The position numbers and the translations under genes are program-made. A stretch of 64,000 nt of DNA from Heterobilharzia americana (lineage: Eukaryota; Platyhelminthes; Trematoda; Strigeidida; Schistosomatidae), in the NCBI GenBank assembly GCA_944470555.2, contig CALYCZ020000015.1, positions 1 through 64,000 on the forward strand. The letters run 5' to 3'. Shown here piece after piece: positions 23,459-37,285 of this stretch (position 1 is its first letter; every line of letters begins with the position of its first letter). Below the pieces are notes generated by a model, which saw nothing but the letters and a program-made list of their open reading frames with translations, did no database searches and was not told the DNA's origin.

Positions 23459-24288
23459 GTAAGGTTACAGCATTCCCTTCTTTATGTGGTTAAACAATGG
23501 AGATGAAAATTTTTCCTTGTGATTCCATTTCTAACGACTTTCGGGCTCATCGGAATTGTGCTATTCATGGCATTTTTCTTACCACATCTAATTTATTTCT
23601 GAATAAAATCACAGGACTAGTTGTTGAGTTATAATGCATCTTTTGTTTGCTTTATTTCTTGCTACAAATTTTCTGCCCTGGTAGTCAGTTCCCTTGCCCT
23701 GTTACCTAGACATTTGACCAGTCCTATTTTAACTTATAAACACATGAGATGATATAATATCTAGGTATTGAGTGGAATGCGAAAGCTTTTTGTAGACACC
23801 AGCGTATAGTCTTGCCTTCGTTCGAGTTTGCAGTCGAAGCTAGTTAGTTCCACTTCGTTACATTCTTGTTCCTGCATGAAGTGCGTAGTAGCAACTGCTG
23901 AGTTTATGTATCTAGGATGTGTGTTCACATGTTCTGGTTTTGACACTGTAAATTCATTAGTTATATGCATCCGCCACACTTTAGGACAGGGTTATATGTC
24001 CTTAGAACAGTGCTTTCCCAACTGTCCATATATCTTCTACAGTCAAGAATATTAGTGGCCCCAAGACTACTTCTTCTGTCTGTTTGCACATTTTATACTG
24101 AGGCTTGAAGATAATAGAAGCCGGGTATAATTGGGCTCCTGGAATAATTTCTTCCACCAATACCCTGGTTCCAACTGTTAGCCGTTGGTCAGCATCGAGT
24201 TCATCTCGAACTGCCTCAAAATTCATATTCATTAGTAGTTTTTTTATGACAGAAACAACAGAAACAATCTTTTTCCAATGTGTTTCCT

Positions 24289-24709
24289 TACGTATGTAAT
24301 CAGGTTTGTCTCATACCACCGTAAAGTTGCTCTTACCTGATTCGGTTACTGTTATGTTTCTATCATTCTCAAGGCCCTAGAAAGATTTCTTTAATTTCTT
24401 TGCTTAATTCCGCCTTATTTTTATCTGCTTTTTCAATGTTTATGGATATTGTGCTCGCAATTCTACGAACTTGATGATAATTCTTTGTTAGGGCTGACAA
24501 CCTCAGGTTTCGATTAATTTTCCTTTCTGTATTACTTCTATTTTTGTTGAAATGAGGACTCATATTAGTGAATCACTGAAAAGGTGTTGTCAATAAATCT
24601 AATCTCTTCTGAACTTTTGAATCTTATGTGTAGTTCATTCCCAGGGTATTTATGGGATAATCGGCCAATTTTTTTCAGATTACGAAGGGAACAAATTCGC
24701 AGCCTGCAT
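24289..24709 (-). mobile_element. PLE N-terminal remnant, unit 3
   Basis: Copy of the remnant at 540-960; no difference was seen by eye. Confidence 0.5.
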
Positions 24710-24848
24710 TCTAAGTGATATCAAATGCAGTGTCTGTACTGTGGTCGTGCAAAACTATAGTTGCTTCTGCGAGTTTAACTTGTTTGTAGGCTAACTCCAA
24801 AGCGTTCGATGAAATGTAATTAATACAAGTATGTATTGATTATGATTT

Positions 24849-25183
24849 GACTATCTGAGATAGTCGCAGTTGGCAGACTAGTCGTTATTATACTGGGTGA
24901 TGACTGAAGGTGACATAAAAGTCTGAACCACGACCGGATTTGAATCAGCGACCACTGGATAACCGGCCCGGTGCCCCAACAACCGAGCTACGAGGTCTGA
25001 CTGCTCACTATATTTTTATTTCATTTCAACCAGGACTACTATGTGAATTCGTGACGCGTTACTACCCCTTTATCGGTGGTCGCTGGTTCGAATCTGGCCA
25101 CGGTCCAGATTTTCCTCTCACTTTCAATCATCATCCAGGATAAAAAAGACTAGTCTGACAAACTACGGCTATCTCGGATAGTC
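24849..25183. repeat. Inverted SINE pair, unit 3
   Basis: Copy of the inverted pair at 1100-1434. Confidence 0.75.
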
Positions 25184-25333
25184 GAATGATAATTAGTATG
25201 ATGCTCCTTGCCTCTAATTCAGTCAGATTCGGATTGGAATAAGAAGTCATGACTGGGTAGCCAGTGTGAATACGATCAAGCGACAGTAAGGAATCATAAA
25301 TTCACCTGATAGGCAGATGAAACCCTACCTTAT

Positions 25334-25410
25334 GATTGAAATGAAATAAAAATACGGTGAGCAGTCTGACCTCATAACTCAGTTTGCAGAGCACCGGGCC
25401 AGTAACCCGG
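25334..25410 (+). repeat. SINE 5' fragment, unit 3
   Basis: Copy of the fragment at 1585-1661. Confidence 0.6.
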
Positions 25411-26278
25411 ATACATTCTCACTACTCCAATAACACACATCTGACCGTTCCTTTCACACTCTCGTCACAATCACAGATTGTATGTGTATGTATTAATAAT
25501 GCTGTTCCATACCTTTAATATTCACTGATTGGTGCACATGAGTTGCCGTCATCTGTCTATAACATCATCCGAAGATCCTTTGGATTCCTCCTGAAATAAA
25601 CAATCACACTCAAAAGAAGCCTGTAGGACATGAATAAAGTGCACGTGAACGTGATGTCGATGAGTCGCTTTCACCTAACGTGTACTTTATCAGGTCACCT
25701 CATGTGATTAATCACAGGTGTTTTTCGGCTGTGTCCTTAGAATACACCTAGAGAAAATGTATAACTTCTAAAATGTGAACATGAGAAAATTACTCACTAC
25801 TGGTGTTATGAAACTGGAATTTTCTCTAAGTAATTTTATCTGTTATATCTGTAGATGAATTAGTTGAATGGACGTTGAATGTGGTTGTACAAAAGCAAGA
25901 CAGTGTAGTGCAGCTGAGTTCCGATCGATGTTGACGTTGGTGCATGACAGTATGCAGTCAGTTTAACCAACCTGTTGAATTGTGGAAGTCGACACTAATG
26001 TTGTGTATATGTATGGACATCTTCTGAGGCAGTACAGAAAACCATGTCTCTTGATTTGATTAACCGACTTACAGATGTTTATCTCCTCTTGTCTCATGAC
26101 ACTGACAACTCTTGGGACTAGTTCATTTTTGTGGTAGTCGGTCTACAATAAGTACAACATAGAGAAAAATGTTTATAAATTTCATCAAGATTCCCCTTTT
26201 TGAGATCAATTTCATGTTGGCAGAACAAATAATAACCAGTTTTAACTGTTTTCTGATGAATCCCTTTCAGTTGGTCTA

Positions 26279-27412
26279 GCAATAATGACGACTACATTAC
26301 TAGTAAAAAAGACTTAGGGAATCGCTGCTAAAATGCACCATGAATGTTCAATTTATGTTTAACAGCGAATTATATCGACAAGTAGATGGGGTTGCAGTGG
26401 GCTCCCCTCTCGGTTCTATGCTAGCACACACCTTTCTGGCCTAACTTGAAAACGGCACACTTAGGGATACATTGGATAAACTAGACTATTATTCCTGGTA
26501 TATAGATGATACGTTCATCATTTGTAATAATGGCCTCAATGAAGATGATCTCCGGGATACCATCAATAGTGTTCATCCAGCTATGAAGTTCACCTGCGAG
26601 GAGGTACAAGGGAATAGTATTCCTTCCCTAGATGTCCTCCTCACCAGGAAAACAGGTGGATATATTAAGAGGAATATTCTTCGACAGATCACATGGACTG
26701 GTCAGTATACTCACTTTCACAGCTCCACACAGATTCAGTTTAAAAGGAACCTGATCAAATGCCTGAGTTACACAATCACAAACATTCGTTCTGATGACTG
26801 TGTTGAAGAAATGAATGAGCTGAAGACAACATTGCAGCTAAGTGATTATCCGCTAAACTTCATGAATAAACACATGTTGAAACCTAGAGAGAAGATGAAT
26901 AAAGACAATGTTGCTGAGACGTCTATATATCTAAGTGTAAGTTTCGAAAGTGATACTGCCTCGGGTATGTTAACGCGTCGATTGAGCAGATCAGTCGAAA
27001 AGACATTCAGTGCAACGAAACGTTTCGTGAGCTTCTCAACCAACCAAAGCATTACTGACACAGAGAACCAAAGATAGATTACCTATGATGGCCACTTCAA
27101 TGATCATTTATGAGTTCAAGTGCTCCTGTGGAGCTAGTTGCATAGACCGTACTCAGAGGGCCATAAACACACGCACTCGTGAACAAGTGCCATCTTGGTT
27201 AGCAAACGAATGACAACAGTGAAATCCTCTCACATCTTGTAGATACCGGACATCAGATCAAGGTAGATCACGCCTTCTCTTTGATATACCGTGTCCCTAA
27301 AGGTGCACGACTTCGCATCTTATCCATAGACGAAGCCATGGGGATCAACGCAAGAAAACCGGACCTATGCGTTCAACAGAGATATGTACATCCACTTTGT
27401 TTATCTTGGCCC
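26279..27412 (+). mobile_element. PLE1, unit 3
   Basis: PLE1 copy as in unit 2, with diagnostic changes: motif B has V for M (VAVGSPLG), IPSLD replaces IPFLD, and SDYPLNFMNK replaces NGYPLNFIND. The same inactivating stop lies between motifs B and C. Confidence 0.9.
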
Positions 27413-27699
27413 ATAATAGGGTTGACACGTTCTTTATCAACTTTCCTACCTCAAATTCCACATTTTAACCTCCCATCACTTTCTTCTATATTGTCATTAC
27501 TTTGATGAACACTCATTTTCTGATGTCATTAGTTTTACACCCTTCATATCACTATGACTATTACCTGTAGTCATTTTCAACCGTGACGTAATACTTCAGG
27601 TTTGTTATTCTCTATTTCGTTATAGTATTCACATGATTTTCATCTCACCTGAACATGTCATCCCTACATAATCATCATTTGACCCGTAGTAAACAAATA

Positions 27700-27733
27700 C
27701 ACACTCACACACTCACACACACACACACACACA
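27700..27733. repeat. CA microsatellite, unit 3
   Basis: (CA)n with two ct interruptions, same length as unit 2. Confidence 0.85.
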
Positions 27734-27756
27734 ATCATGTCCATTAAATATATTTG

Positions 27757-27896
27757 TGATTGAAGTGAAATGAAAATATGGTCAGTAGTTGAACCTCGTT
27801 GGTCAGTTGGTAGACCATCGGGCCAGAAAACCGGTGGTTGCTGGTTAGAATCCGGTCGCGGTCCAGATTTTTGTCTCACCTTCAATCATCATACCA
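27757..27896 (+). repeat. tRNA-derived SINE, unit 3
   Basis: Copy of the SINE at 4001-4140, with atcgggccag, a variant shared with unit 5. Confidence 0.75.
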
Positions 27897-28395
27897 GAAA
27901 TGAAATTTTTGACAGGTAAAATAAACATCGTAGTTGGCAACTAATCATCTGTGAATAAACTTAAGAGCCACGATATTTCTTTCATCAGCATTTCATGCAT
28001 AACACCAAACACAGTAGCAACAATTAAGCGAACCTGAATGGAGCTTTAGATTTTGTGATTTGTCACATGCATACAAGTGTTCAAGATACAGTCACTTCAC
28101 AAATTATGATGGATGAACATTATGACGAGTTTTCTACTCTCTCTAGTAATCTTTCATCATTCACTTATTGTGATGTACATATTCTCGTTCATCTGTAAAT
28201 TGCAAAGAAGACTATAGAATTACAGCAAACAAAACTAGATGAATTTATCGTATTTGTCTCTAAAACAGGAAGATCAGTGGGTTGAAACAAGTCACATTTA
28301 GGTTGCAATGTCAAACGATGGCATTTTATGAAGTTCACACTTAATCGCAAACTGACAGAGGTAACCTTATTAGAAGAGGAAGATTATCTGGGGAA

Positions 28396-29238
28396 AATAT
28401 CGTGCAAAATCATATCAGGCTGACATATGAGGAAGAAAGTGACCATCAGTTTGCATCGGAAGGAACATGGACTTATCCGACGATCAACCTATAGAAAGCC
28501 TACTTGAATACGACAGTACTTGAGTTTCTACAGCCTCCGTTCAATGAAATATAAGAGAGGCTTAGTAAGATAATTATTTAATAGGATGTTGGATCCAACG
28601 TATTTGTACATCTGATACAATGGATGATTGGAGGAAATTTCTGACAGACACTTGTGGAAAACGGATATCCATTACAGTTTGTGAATCGTTTTAGAAAACA
28701 GGTAACTGCAAAGCTTACAATTTTCTCGGTCCCGAAGAAGGATACATTTGTTAAAGTACCATGGAGAGAGGAAGTGAGTGGTATGATGTTGAAACCGAAA
28801 TTAAAACATACTATGCAGTTCAGCATATCATTATTGAGACAAGGAAACAGCCTCCTCCCTTCAAACCTCAACCATGCATGACTGATTATGTCACATCGCA
28901 CTGTGTTTACCAATTCACATGTGTGTGTAGGCACGCACACAAAAGGGAGGAGTAATCGTGCTATGTAGACTAGGATGGTTGAACGTATACTTAAGTGGCT
29001 TGAAAAACAGTTTAACGCATAAACTTATTTAAGCGCAGGTGACAGGTATCCCTCTACATCTATGGCGAAACATATCATCAGAATGAATCATAAGGTTAAT
29101 ACGAAAACAGTATTCAAGATACTATATAGGAATAGTTAGAGGTACATGCTGAAATTTACCGAAGCGTTAGCCATTCGTAAATTTAAGCCCCCATTGCGTG
29201 TACAAAACCAATTTGTTGTTTCACCTAATTCACCTTGG
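28396..29238 (+). mobile_element. PLE3, unit 3
   Basis: Copy of the element at 4640-5482, with identical lesions. Confidence 0.85.
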
Positions 29239-30239
29239 TTATCCTTATCTGATTATACTACCAAGACTAGTGTCACAACCTTTTCGTATTCATTACATTT
29301 CACGTTTAGTTTGTTTTCACTTTCATATACAGACCGACTTGACAAGTAAATGTTTGTCTGTGATCAGATTGCTCGGAATGTATTGCACAAGTACACCACA
29401 CATTGTTCATATAATCTTCATCTTCTGATAACGTTAACGAAATTTATTAAAGGGACGAAGTGTTTCAAATAACAGAGATAAGAAAATGTCCCCAGAAGTT
29501 CAGTACTAGGACTAACCAGCTGCCCAGTGTTCCTAGTTTCTCGATAGTCCTCCGACAGGTGATAGTCCGTAGTGAATGCAACCTTGATAAGCTTAAAATA
29601 ATCGCTTGCTCTACTCCAAGACAACGTTAGACTAGACCATCCACGTATGTAGCATTCGGTGGTGACCGTAGTAATAACACTTCCATGATACATACATAGT
29701 TAAAATATAGATAAGCCTTGTCAAAACTCTCGGAGTTGTCTCAATCCCGATAGATTTGTAACTATACACCTAATATGAAAACGTTTTCTGAATTAAGTTA
29801 TTTCAGACTCATGCTGTACTAGTTTTTGCTAACGTCTGGAGGAACTGCAACACTCTGGAGCTAGTATTCTAAGACTCCGCTGCTAACCTTGAGTACATTG
29901 GCTATGAAACATCTCTGCTTGTCATTATCAATCAGCTAAACTCTCCCAATGACTCACTTACTCAGTAGTTTTCTTACGACAAGAACAGTTTTCAGGCATT
30001 CTTCCTACGGGGCATAGAAATTCTGTGATTCATCAAGCAATTTTAGTGCAAAATACAATGGGGATTTAACCGAATTTGCTTACTTTATACTTGACTTTTC
30101 TGTTGCCAAAACGTATTCTGAAGTATGCCTATAGTATGCAGTTAAGGAAAAATTGCTGATCGCATGTTGCTACAGTTAAATTTTCATTCAGTTAATAACT
30201 GGCCACCCTTTATACGATTAACATCAAACGCTGTAACCT

Positions 30240-32286
30240 TCAGTGGGTGCCGCAGCAAATCAGGTACACAGTGGTTTCCATCAACTGAAATTCAGGGTCG
30301 AAGTTTATGCTTCGATTAGAAGCAAACTGAAAACGTTTCGGTTCTCGATATCTTGCCGATGCGAACATGGTGTCACCATCGAATAAAACATACCCACTGG
30401 TTGAGAAACTTCTACAGATGCCTCTCAATATTGTAAATGAGAAATCTTTTTCCTCATTAGAGATATATGAATGTGAAAAGATCGAGAGAGGATGTGGGTG
30501 AAAAACATCTCCTTGGGGAGTGTGAGTCACAGTACCAAATGAGGTTGAGCGCTTCCCTCTGTGAACAGTACATTATTTCCCTTCAGATGAACAGGACTAC
30601 AGTCAGCTAATTATCTAGAAATTATTATGAGTCGTATCTAGGTTATCCAGCAAAAGATGTCCTGGAACAGAATTATATACTGAAATATAGTTTGAAAGGG
30701 CACATCTAACTATATCGTGATAAAAGAGAGTGGTGGCATCCAAAGTGCTTCTTCTGCTTTTGTAAGCAAAATGAGTAGGGTCTCTGAAAGCCTTCAGTGA
30801 GGCTTCGGGCACAGGTTTTATTATATTCTGCATTATTTTCAAGAACGCGGGGGTATTTGCAACTGGATGGAATTTTGAAAATGTGCCTGAATTCGATGAC
30901 ATAGGTAAGGGGACTATCCTAATATCTTTCCAGGCAGCTGGTATAGTGTTTTCTAAAAACGATCTGTTGAGTATGTCAGCTAATGCATGATATAAAATAT
31001 CAGCACACTTCGTGAATACGAAGCTCAACATACCATCCGAACCTGAACTGTGTGAAGGATTTGGGGATTTGAGACATTTTAAAACATCTTTCGCAGTGAA
31101 CTCTGGACAACATTCTCCATTGGACATATGTTGACAAAGTGGGATGGGAGAGGTGGATTGACGTATAAACCATCTGTTCGAAGCGCAGACATCTACATTT
31201 GCTTCTTTACTAAAATGTTTACTGCCAGTGTTATGTTTAAAAAGTTTCCACATGCTGGAAGAGTCTTTGCATGGCAAACGTTTCTGGTTGTGTAGTAGGC
31301 TCAGACGTTGAATTTTCAACCTAATTAAAACGTTCAGTCGACGAGCACCAGTACCATCACTTATTTAATATGGTCTTTATTTTTCTCTTCTTGGTTTCTT
31401 AAGCTGAGGAGAAGATATGCGATTAAAGCGTCGAAAAGCTCTTAACATTGGGGAACAGATATCCAGGCAGAACTTGAGACAGCATGTCACACCTTCAATA
31501 GTGTTGTTCAAAACATCACTGTCAAATATATTTCAGTCTGTACACTTTAGCATTTCTCTTAAATTAAGTACGTTGCAATATGAATAGTCTCTGTGTACAA
31601 TCTTCTTATATGTGAGTGAAGGCTGTTTTGTGTAGTTTGGCATATATTTAGGGCAAAACACGTGTAATGGAATGATTTGAACTGAACAGTGGGGATCTCT
31701 TTCGAGTTTCGTAAATATCAGTATCATTGACTGACACAAAGTCTGGTGTTGCATCCTGATGTGTTGTGAAGTTAACAAGGACTTGATGACCAAGAGTCTT
31801 GAGTAAGCTTTGGTTACAAGAATTGAAATCGCCACATACTACCGACAGGGAACCACAGAGTATGGAGGCTGCTAATTCCGTGAATATGTCAGAGAATTTG
31901 GATAGTTCGAAGAAACTGCAACCAGGCGTCACATAAATATTTGTTATATAAACAAAGTGATACTTGTTCAAATGTCCTGGGTGGCATTTTACAGTGATTC
32001 AATGTATGTAATCATTTGAGAATTTGAAGCATATGTAACTCAAAGTGTACCAATGGATATTGATGAAGGTAGATAATCCACCTCCACCTTAGTAGCACTA
32101 CATCTATCCTTATCGGGAATTTTGAAATCATTCAGAGAAATCGAGTTGCCATCATAAAGTTGATATAACCATGTTTTTTGCAGTGTAATTACCCACTATC
32201 AAGGTGGACGATGAAGGACATGACAGATTGTAAGTAGTCCACTTCTCCCTTCAGTGATCTGCAGTTCGTGCTTGTAATTTCAGGTA
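30240..32286 (-). mobile_element. CR1-like remnant, unit 3
   Basis: Copy of the element at 6484-8530. A private change (gaacgcggggg near 30847) turns TPTFLK into TPAFLK in the RT part. Confidence 0.88.
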
Positions 32287-32455
32287 GAGTCGTTCGAGAT
32301 AAGGTTATTCATTTCAAAACATGTTGTCATTCACTTCGATGCTTTTCCCTGACCTCGTTTGATACTGGTGTCGTAGAAGGTCGTAAGCTTTTAAAAAATG
32401 TAAGTGGATATATAGTGCGATCACAGGACATGTTAGAATGATTAAAACGAAAAAA

Positions 32456-32686
32456 ATCTGTTGGAAATTTGATGCAGTGTGACAGTTGAAAAATTTAGTA
32501 GCTCAGATATTCAAGCAGGCCGCCGATCAATAATCTTGGTGACTAGTGGTGGGATCCAGGATGCGCATTTCCTTCTGTCTGGGACTCATCAGTTGGATGT
32601 GCCTGCACACCAGTTAGTGATGTTGTTCTTACTGAGACTTGAACTCAGTGCAGGAAACGAGAAGACTGAGACTCAGGAAGGAATGT
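32456..32686 (-). mobile_element. Sm-alpha-like SINE, unit 3
   Basis: Copy of the element at 8700-8930, no differences seen. Confidence 0.65.
32546..32606 (-). ncRNA. Degenerate hammerhead ribozyme, unit 3
   Basis: Same module as at 8790-8850, with the same helix II damage. Confidence 0.7.
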
Positions 32687-33635
32687 TTATTACTGACATC
32701 TTGTGGAGTAGTCATCAAATGTTATACACCTTCTATTAAGACAGTCATTTGCATAATGTGCTTCATTTTCTCTTCTGCTTCTTTCTTGGTTTGCTCTTAA
32801 TACGCCCACATTGTCTCTTGCTTTTCTCTAGGTAGAATCTTAACCAATTACTGGTAACTCCTGATGACTTCTGCCACCCTCTCAACATATACTACTCATA
32901 TCCATTCTCATCAGCTGTGCCCCTACACCAGTACCCACCACTTCAAACACTTTGTTTCTAAAGGTAACAGAAGTTAGCTTTCCTTTTTAGTATATATAAG
33001 AAAGAGCTTCGGAAATCTTACAAGTAGAAAGCCAGTTATATTCACCAATTACTTTCTGTGCAAAAGCCTTTGAACTAAAGTTGTTTCTGAGAGGCATACC
33101 GAACGATATAATCCACATTATTCTGGAATCGCTTTAAATTTCTAATCCAAAGACCTATCTGCTAATTTATACTTTCAATTGATTTACTGTTTCTTTACCA
33201 TATTAGACTGTTTGTTCGATTTAGCACTCAGTGTCACAGTATTATGCGCTGGATGACGATTCAACAGGAATCTATTGGTCATGTTCATATCAGAGTAATC
33301 ATATGAATTCTAAACAAAATTCACATAGTCCAGCAGCTCTTCATTCGTTTATTTTAGTGGTAGTGCTATTTTCCAGCTAACTGTGGCATGTGATGAATCA
33401 TTCCTGTTACGGGTTGGGTGTTGATTCAACGGACAAAGATTCCGCGATCAATCTCTCCCTCCACATAGCTACTATGCATTATGGAATTGTTACCCTATCC
33501 TATTTTGTGGTGTGATTGAATGTCAGTGAATACAGATGGACGGATGAGTTTTTCTCCTACTTACTTATCCTTCTAGGGTGCATCACTGTATGTTTTGCTA
33601 AGTGCTTGTGTTTCACTATTGTAACTGACACCAGT

Positions 33636-34446
33636 CAACTGCTCTGACCTACAGACTTGAACTCACTGTTACTACATGATATTTGATAGATCAGGATATT
33701 TTGCTTAACTGGTTCTACTGGGTAGATCAGCTTACAAAGTTTCCCTCTGAGTGAGTTAATGGGTTTAAGGGCCACTCTTATCCCACCTTAAGAACCATAC
33801 ATAAAGTTCCCGATGTGTTTTCTTTGTATGGTAACAATGCAGATGATTCTAACTCCCTTTTAGTCATATCGCAATTATCATTGACAAACTTTCTAATAAA
33901 TTTCGGAAGGTAGTTATTCAGAAACGTTGTCTCTTTAACGGGCTTCAGTTCTATCTTTAGGTATTTTGACGTACTAGAAAAACTTCTATCCCGGTTACTT
34001 CGACGTTTTATCAAGCCTAACTTGAGAGGAATGGGGTAAGATGATGTGTAAACCAAGTATCTATTCGGATGCGTTGGTTTCCTGTTCACACTGGTATCTA
34101 AGCTTCCATCTTCTCTCCTCTTAATTTCGCTATCCAACATAGAGTTAACTCTCCTTCTTCATCTCCTAATTCACAAGTGAATTGGATTGCATCGACTATG
34201 GAGTTAATGTGTGCTAAAAACTACAGATGTGTTGTGATTTCAGCACAATAAATGCTTCATCTACATACTGCAACATACTTTCTGAGTGGGTATGCATGTT
34301 CCTAATGCCATCTGTTACCAGCTGTCTATAAACCTCTCTTTTACGATCACGATCAGTCACAGTGGTGGTGAACAAAAGCTTAGCAAACTGTACAATAATA
34401 GACCATGATAAGATAAGTAAGTTGGAGAAAAACTCAACTATCACTC
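33636..34446 (-). mobile_element. PLE2, B 3.1
   Basis: Copy of the element at 9880-10690, with the cttctatccc variant shared with unit 4. Confidence 0.85.
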
Positions 34447-34695
34447 ACCATTCATCAATGCATAACCACACATTAGGGTGGAACTGAGTGACAAATCTAA
34501 AATCCAAAAAAACTAGGTCATGTGTGTGATTGATCACGGAATTATTGTCTATTGAACCAACACCCAACACGTGTAACAGGAATGACCAACCGAATTATTA
34601 TTTTATTATTTGTCCTTTGGTTTCCTAGTGGAACATATCACCTCAGTAGCATGTCTACATTTCACTCTCTTTTCTGCACTCTTTTGAACCTGGAT

Positions 34696-35639
34696 TCACA
34701 ACTGCCCACAAACATTCATTCCTTCCTCACACGATCCCCTCCATATCACCTTCTCATGCACAACTCGTCGTTTCACATTTGGCTTCCACTCGACGCTCTC
34801 ACATGGCCTGCCACGTGATGTCCACAAACCGTCTTCTCTCTCAGTGTATGTCCAATACAGTCCTATCCATCTCCACTCTCCTCTTCTGCATATTTGATGG
34901 TCGATGGGTTGTTCGTCACTTCGTTTCCAGCCAGAGTGAGTTCCTTGTTGCTTATTCCTATTATTCTGGCCATCTGATCGACCTTCAGTATCGAGTGATC
35001 GTAGGAGACAGCTGTTGATGTGATGTGATGTGATGTGATGTGATGTATGTGTGTAGTTTGTTGGAAATGCTTCTCATGACGCACCTGCAAGTCTCTCAGC
35101 CACCACACAGAAGTACTGACTTACTTGGCTGACATTAGTGTGGAAAATCCGGATCTCGTTCACACTTTATGCTGAGTGGAGTGGAGTGGAGTGGAGTGGA
35201 ATGCAGTGCAGTGCAGTTCAGTAGATCTCCACACTGATTTCAGGTTAATGTGGGAATACGTGTCTTGCTGTCTTTCGGATCCTGGTTTTGACATCCTCAT
35301 GAGTGCCGCCATCTGTGGTTGAAACTGCGCTACCTAGACAGGTAGGTAGGTAGGTAGGTGGGTAGGTAGGTAGGTAGGTAGGTAGGTAGGTAGGTAGGTG
35401 GGTAGGTAGTTAGGTAGGTGGGTAGGTAGGTAGGTAGGTAGTTAGGTGTGTAGGTAGGTAGGTAGGTGTTTAGTTTGGTAGGTGTGTAGGTAGGTAGGTG
35501 GGTAGGTAGGTAGGTGGGTAGGTAGTTAGGTAGGTGGGTAGGTATGTGAAAGAGGCAACTCCCTTTAGACGGTGATTGGTGAATTCCACTCTAACACCAA
35601 TTAATAAATCTTCAAATACCTCCAAATAGAATTCCAAGT
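34696..35639 (-). mobile_element. RTE-like remnant with TAGG array, B 3.1
   Basis: Copy of the remnant at 10940-13239 with the shortest complete array (35339-35547). The left border gctacctagac (minus gtctaggtagc) is closest to the inferred original Y-L-G-S codons. Confidence 0.75.
35339..35547. repeat. TAGG tetranucleotide array, B 3.1
   Basis: About 209 bp, the shortest array; ends taggtatgtgaaag. Confidence 0.97.
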
Positions 35640-36225
35640 AAGGTTACAGCATTCCCTTCTTTATGTGGTTAAACAATGGAGATGAAAATTTTTCCTTGTG
35701 ATTCCATTTCTAACGACTTTCGGGCTCATCGGAATTGTGCTATTCATGGCATTTTTCTTACCACATCTAATTTATTTCTGAATAAAATCACAGGACTAGT
35801 TGTTGAGTTATAATGCATCTTTTGTTTGCTTTATTTCTTGCTACAAATTTTCTGCCCTGGTAGTCAGTTCCCTTGCCCTGTTACCTAGACATTTGACCAG
35901 TCCTATTTTAACTTATAAACACATGAGATGATATAATATCTAGGTAGTGGTAGTGCTATTTTCCAGCTAACTGTGGCATGTGATGAATCATTCCTGTTAC
36001 GGGTTGGGTGTTGATTCAACGGACAAAGATTCCGCGATCAATCTCTCCCTCCACATAGCTACTATGCATTATGGAATTGTTACCCTATCCTATTTTGTGG
36101 TGTGATTGAATGTCAGTGAATACAGATGGACGGATGAGTTTTTCTCCTACTTACTTATCCTTCTAGGGTGCATCACTGTATGTTTTGCTAAGTGCTTGTG
36201 TTTCACTATTGTAACTGACACCAGT

Positions 36226-37036
36226 CAACTGCTCTGACCTACAGACTTGAACTCACTGTTACTACATGATATTTGATAGATCAGGATATTTTGCTTAACT
36301 GGTTCTACTGGGTAGATCAGCTTACAAAGTTTCCCTCTGAGTGAGTTAATGGGTTTAAGGGCCACTCTTATCCCACCTTAAGAACCATACATAAAGTTCC
36401 CGATGTGTTTTCTTTGTATGGTAACAATGCAGATGATTCTAACTCCCTTTTAGTCATATCGCAATTATCATTGACAAACTTTCTAATAAATTTCGGAAGG
36501 TAGTTATTCAGAAACGTTGTCTCTTTAACGGGCTTCAGTTCTATCTTTAGGTATTTTGACGTACTAGAAAAACTCCTATCCCGGTTACTTCGACGTTTTA
36601 TCAAGCCTAACTTGAGAGGAATGGGGTAAGATGATGTGTAAACCAAGTATCTATTCGGATGCGTTGGTTTCCTGTTCACACTGGTATCTAAGCTTCCATC
36701 TTCTCTCCTCTTAATTTCGCTATCCAACTTAGAGTTAACTCTCCTTCTTCATCTCCTAATTCACAAGTGAATTGGATTGCATCGACTATGGAGTTAATGT
36801 GTGCTAAAAACTACAGATGTGTTGTGATTTCAGCACAATAAATGCTTCATCTACATACTGCAACATACTTTCTGAGTGGGTATGCATGTTCCTAATGCCA
36901 TCTGTTACCAGCTGTCTATAAACCTCTCTTTTACGATCACGATCAGTCACAGTGGTGGTGAACAAAAGCTTAGCAAACTGTACAATAATAGACCATGATA
37001 AGATAAGTAAGTTGGAGAAAAACTCAACTATCACTC
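36226..37036 (-). mobile_element. PLE2, B 3.2
   Basis: Copy of the element at 9880-10690, with a private A-to-T change near 36728 and the ctcctatccc variant. Confidence 0.85.
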
Positions 37037-37285
37037 ACCATTCATCAATGCATAACCACACATTAGGGTGGAACTGAGTGACAAATCTAAAATCCAAAAA
37101 AACTAGGTCATGTGTGTGATTGATCACGGAATTATTGTCTATTGAACCAACACCCAACACGTGTAACAGGAATGACCAACCGAATTATTATTTTATTATT
37201 TGTCCTTTGGTTTCCTAGTGGAACATATCACCTCAGTAGCATGTCTACATTTCACTCTCTTTTCTGCACTCTTTTGAACCCGGAT

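Larger units (their letters stand above)
13531..23749. repeat. Macrosatellite unit 2 (A + truncated B)
   Basis: Second unit, 10219 bp. The A block is complete to 23024 and carries the normal sequence where unit 1 has poly(A). It then jumps directly into a short TAGG array (about 23026-23366). PLE2 and most of the RTE remnant present in other B blocks are therefore missing, consistent with a deletion of about 3.3 kb relative to unit 1. The array's right part shares rare interruptions with unit 1. Confidence 0.95.
33357..35946. repeat. B sub-repeat 3.1
   Basis: First B of unit 3, 2590 bp, joined on the left to the A block. Its right end carries the first 18 bases of an A block and then joins the next B. 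It has the cttctatccc and cgtttccagcc variants shared with all B copies of unit 4. Confidence 0.9.
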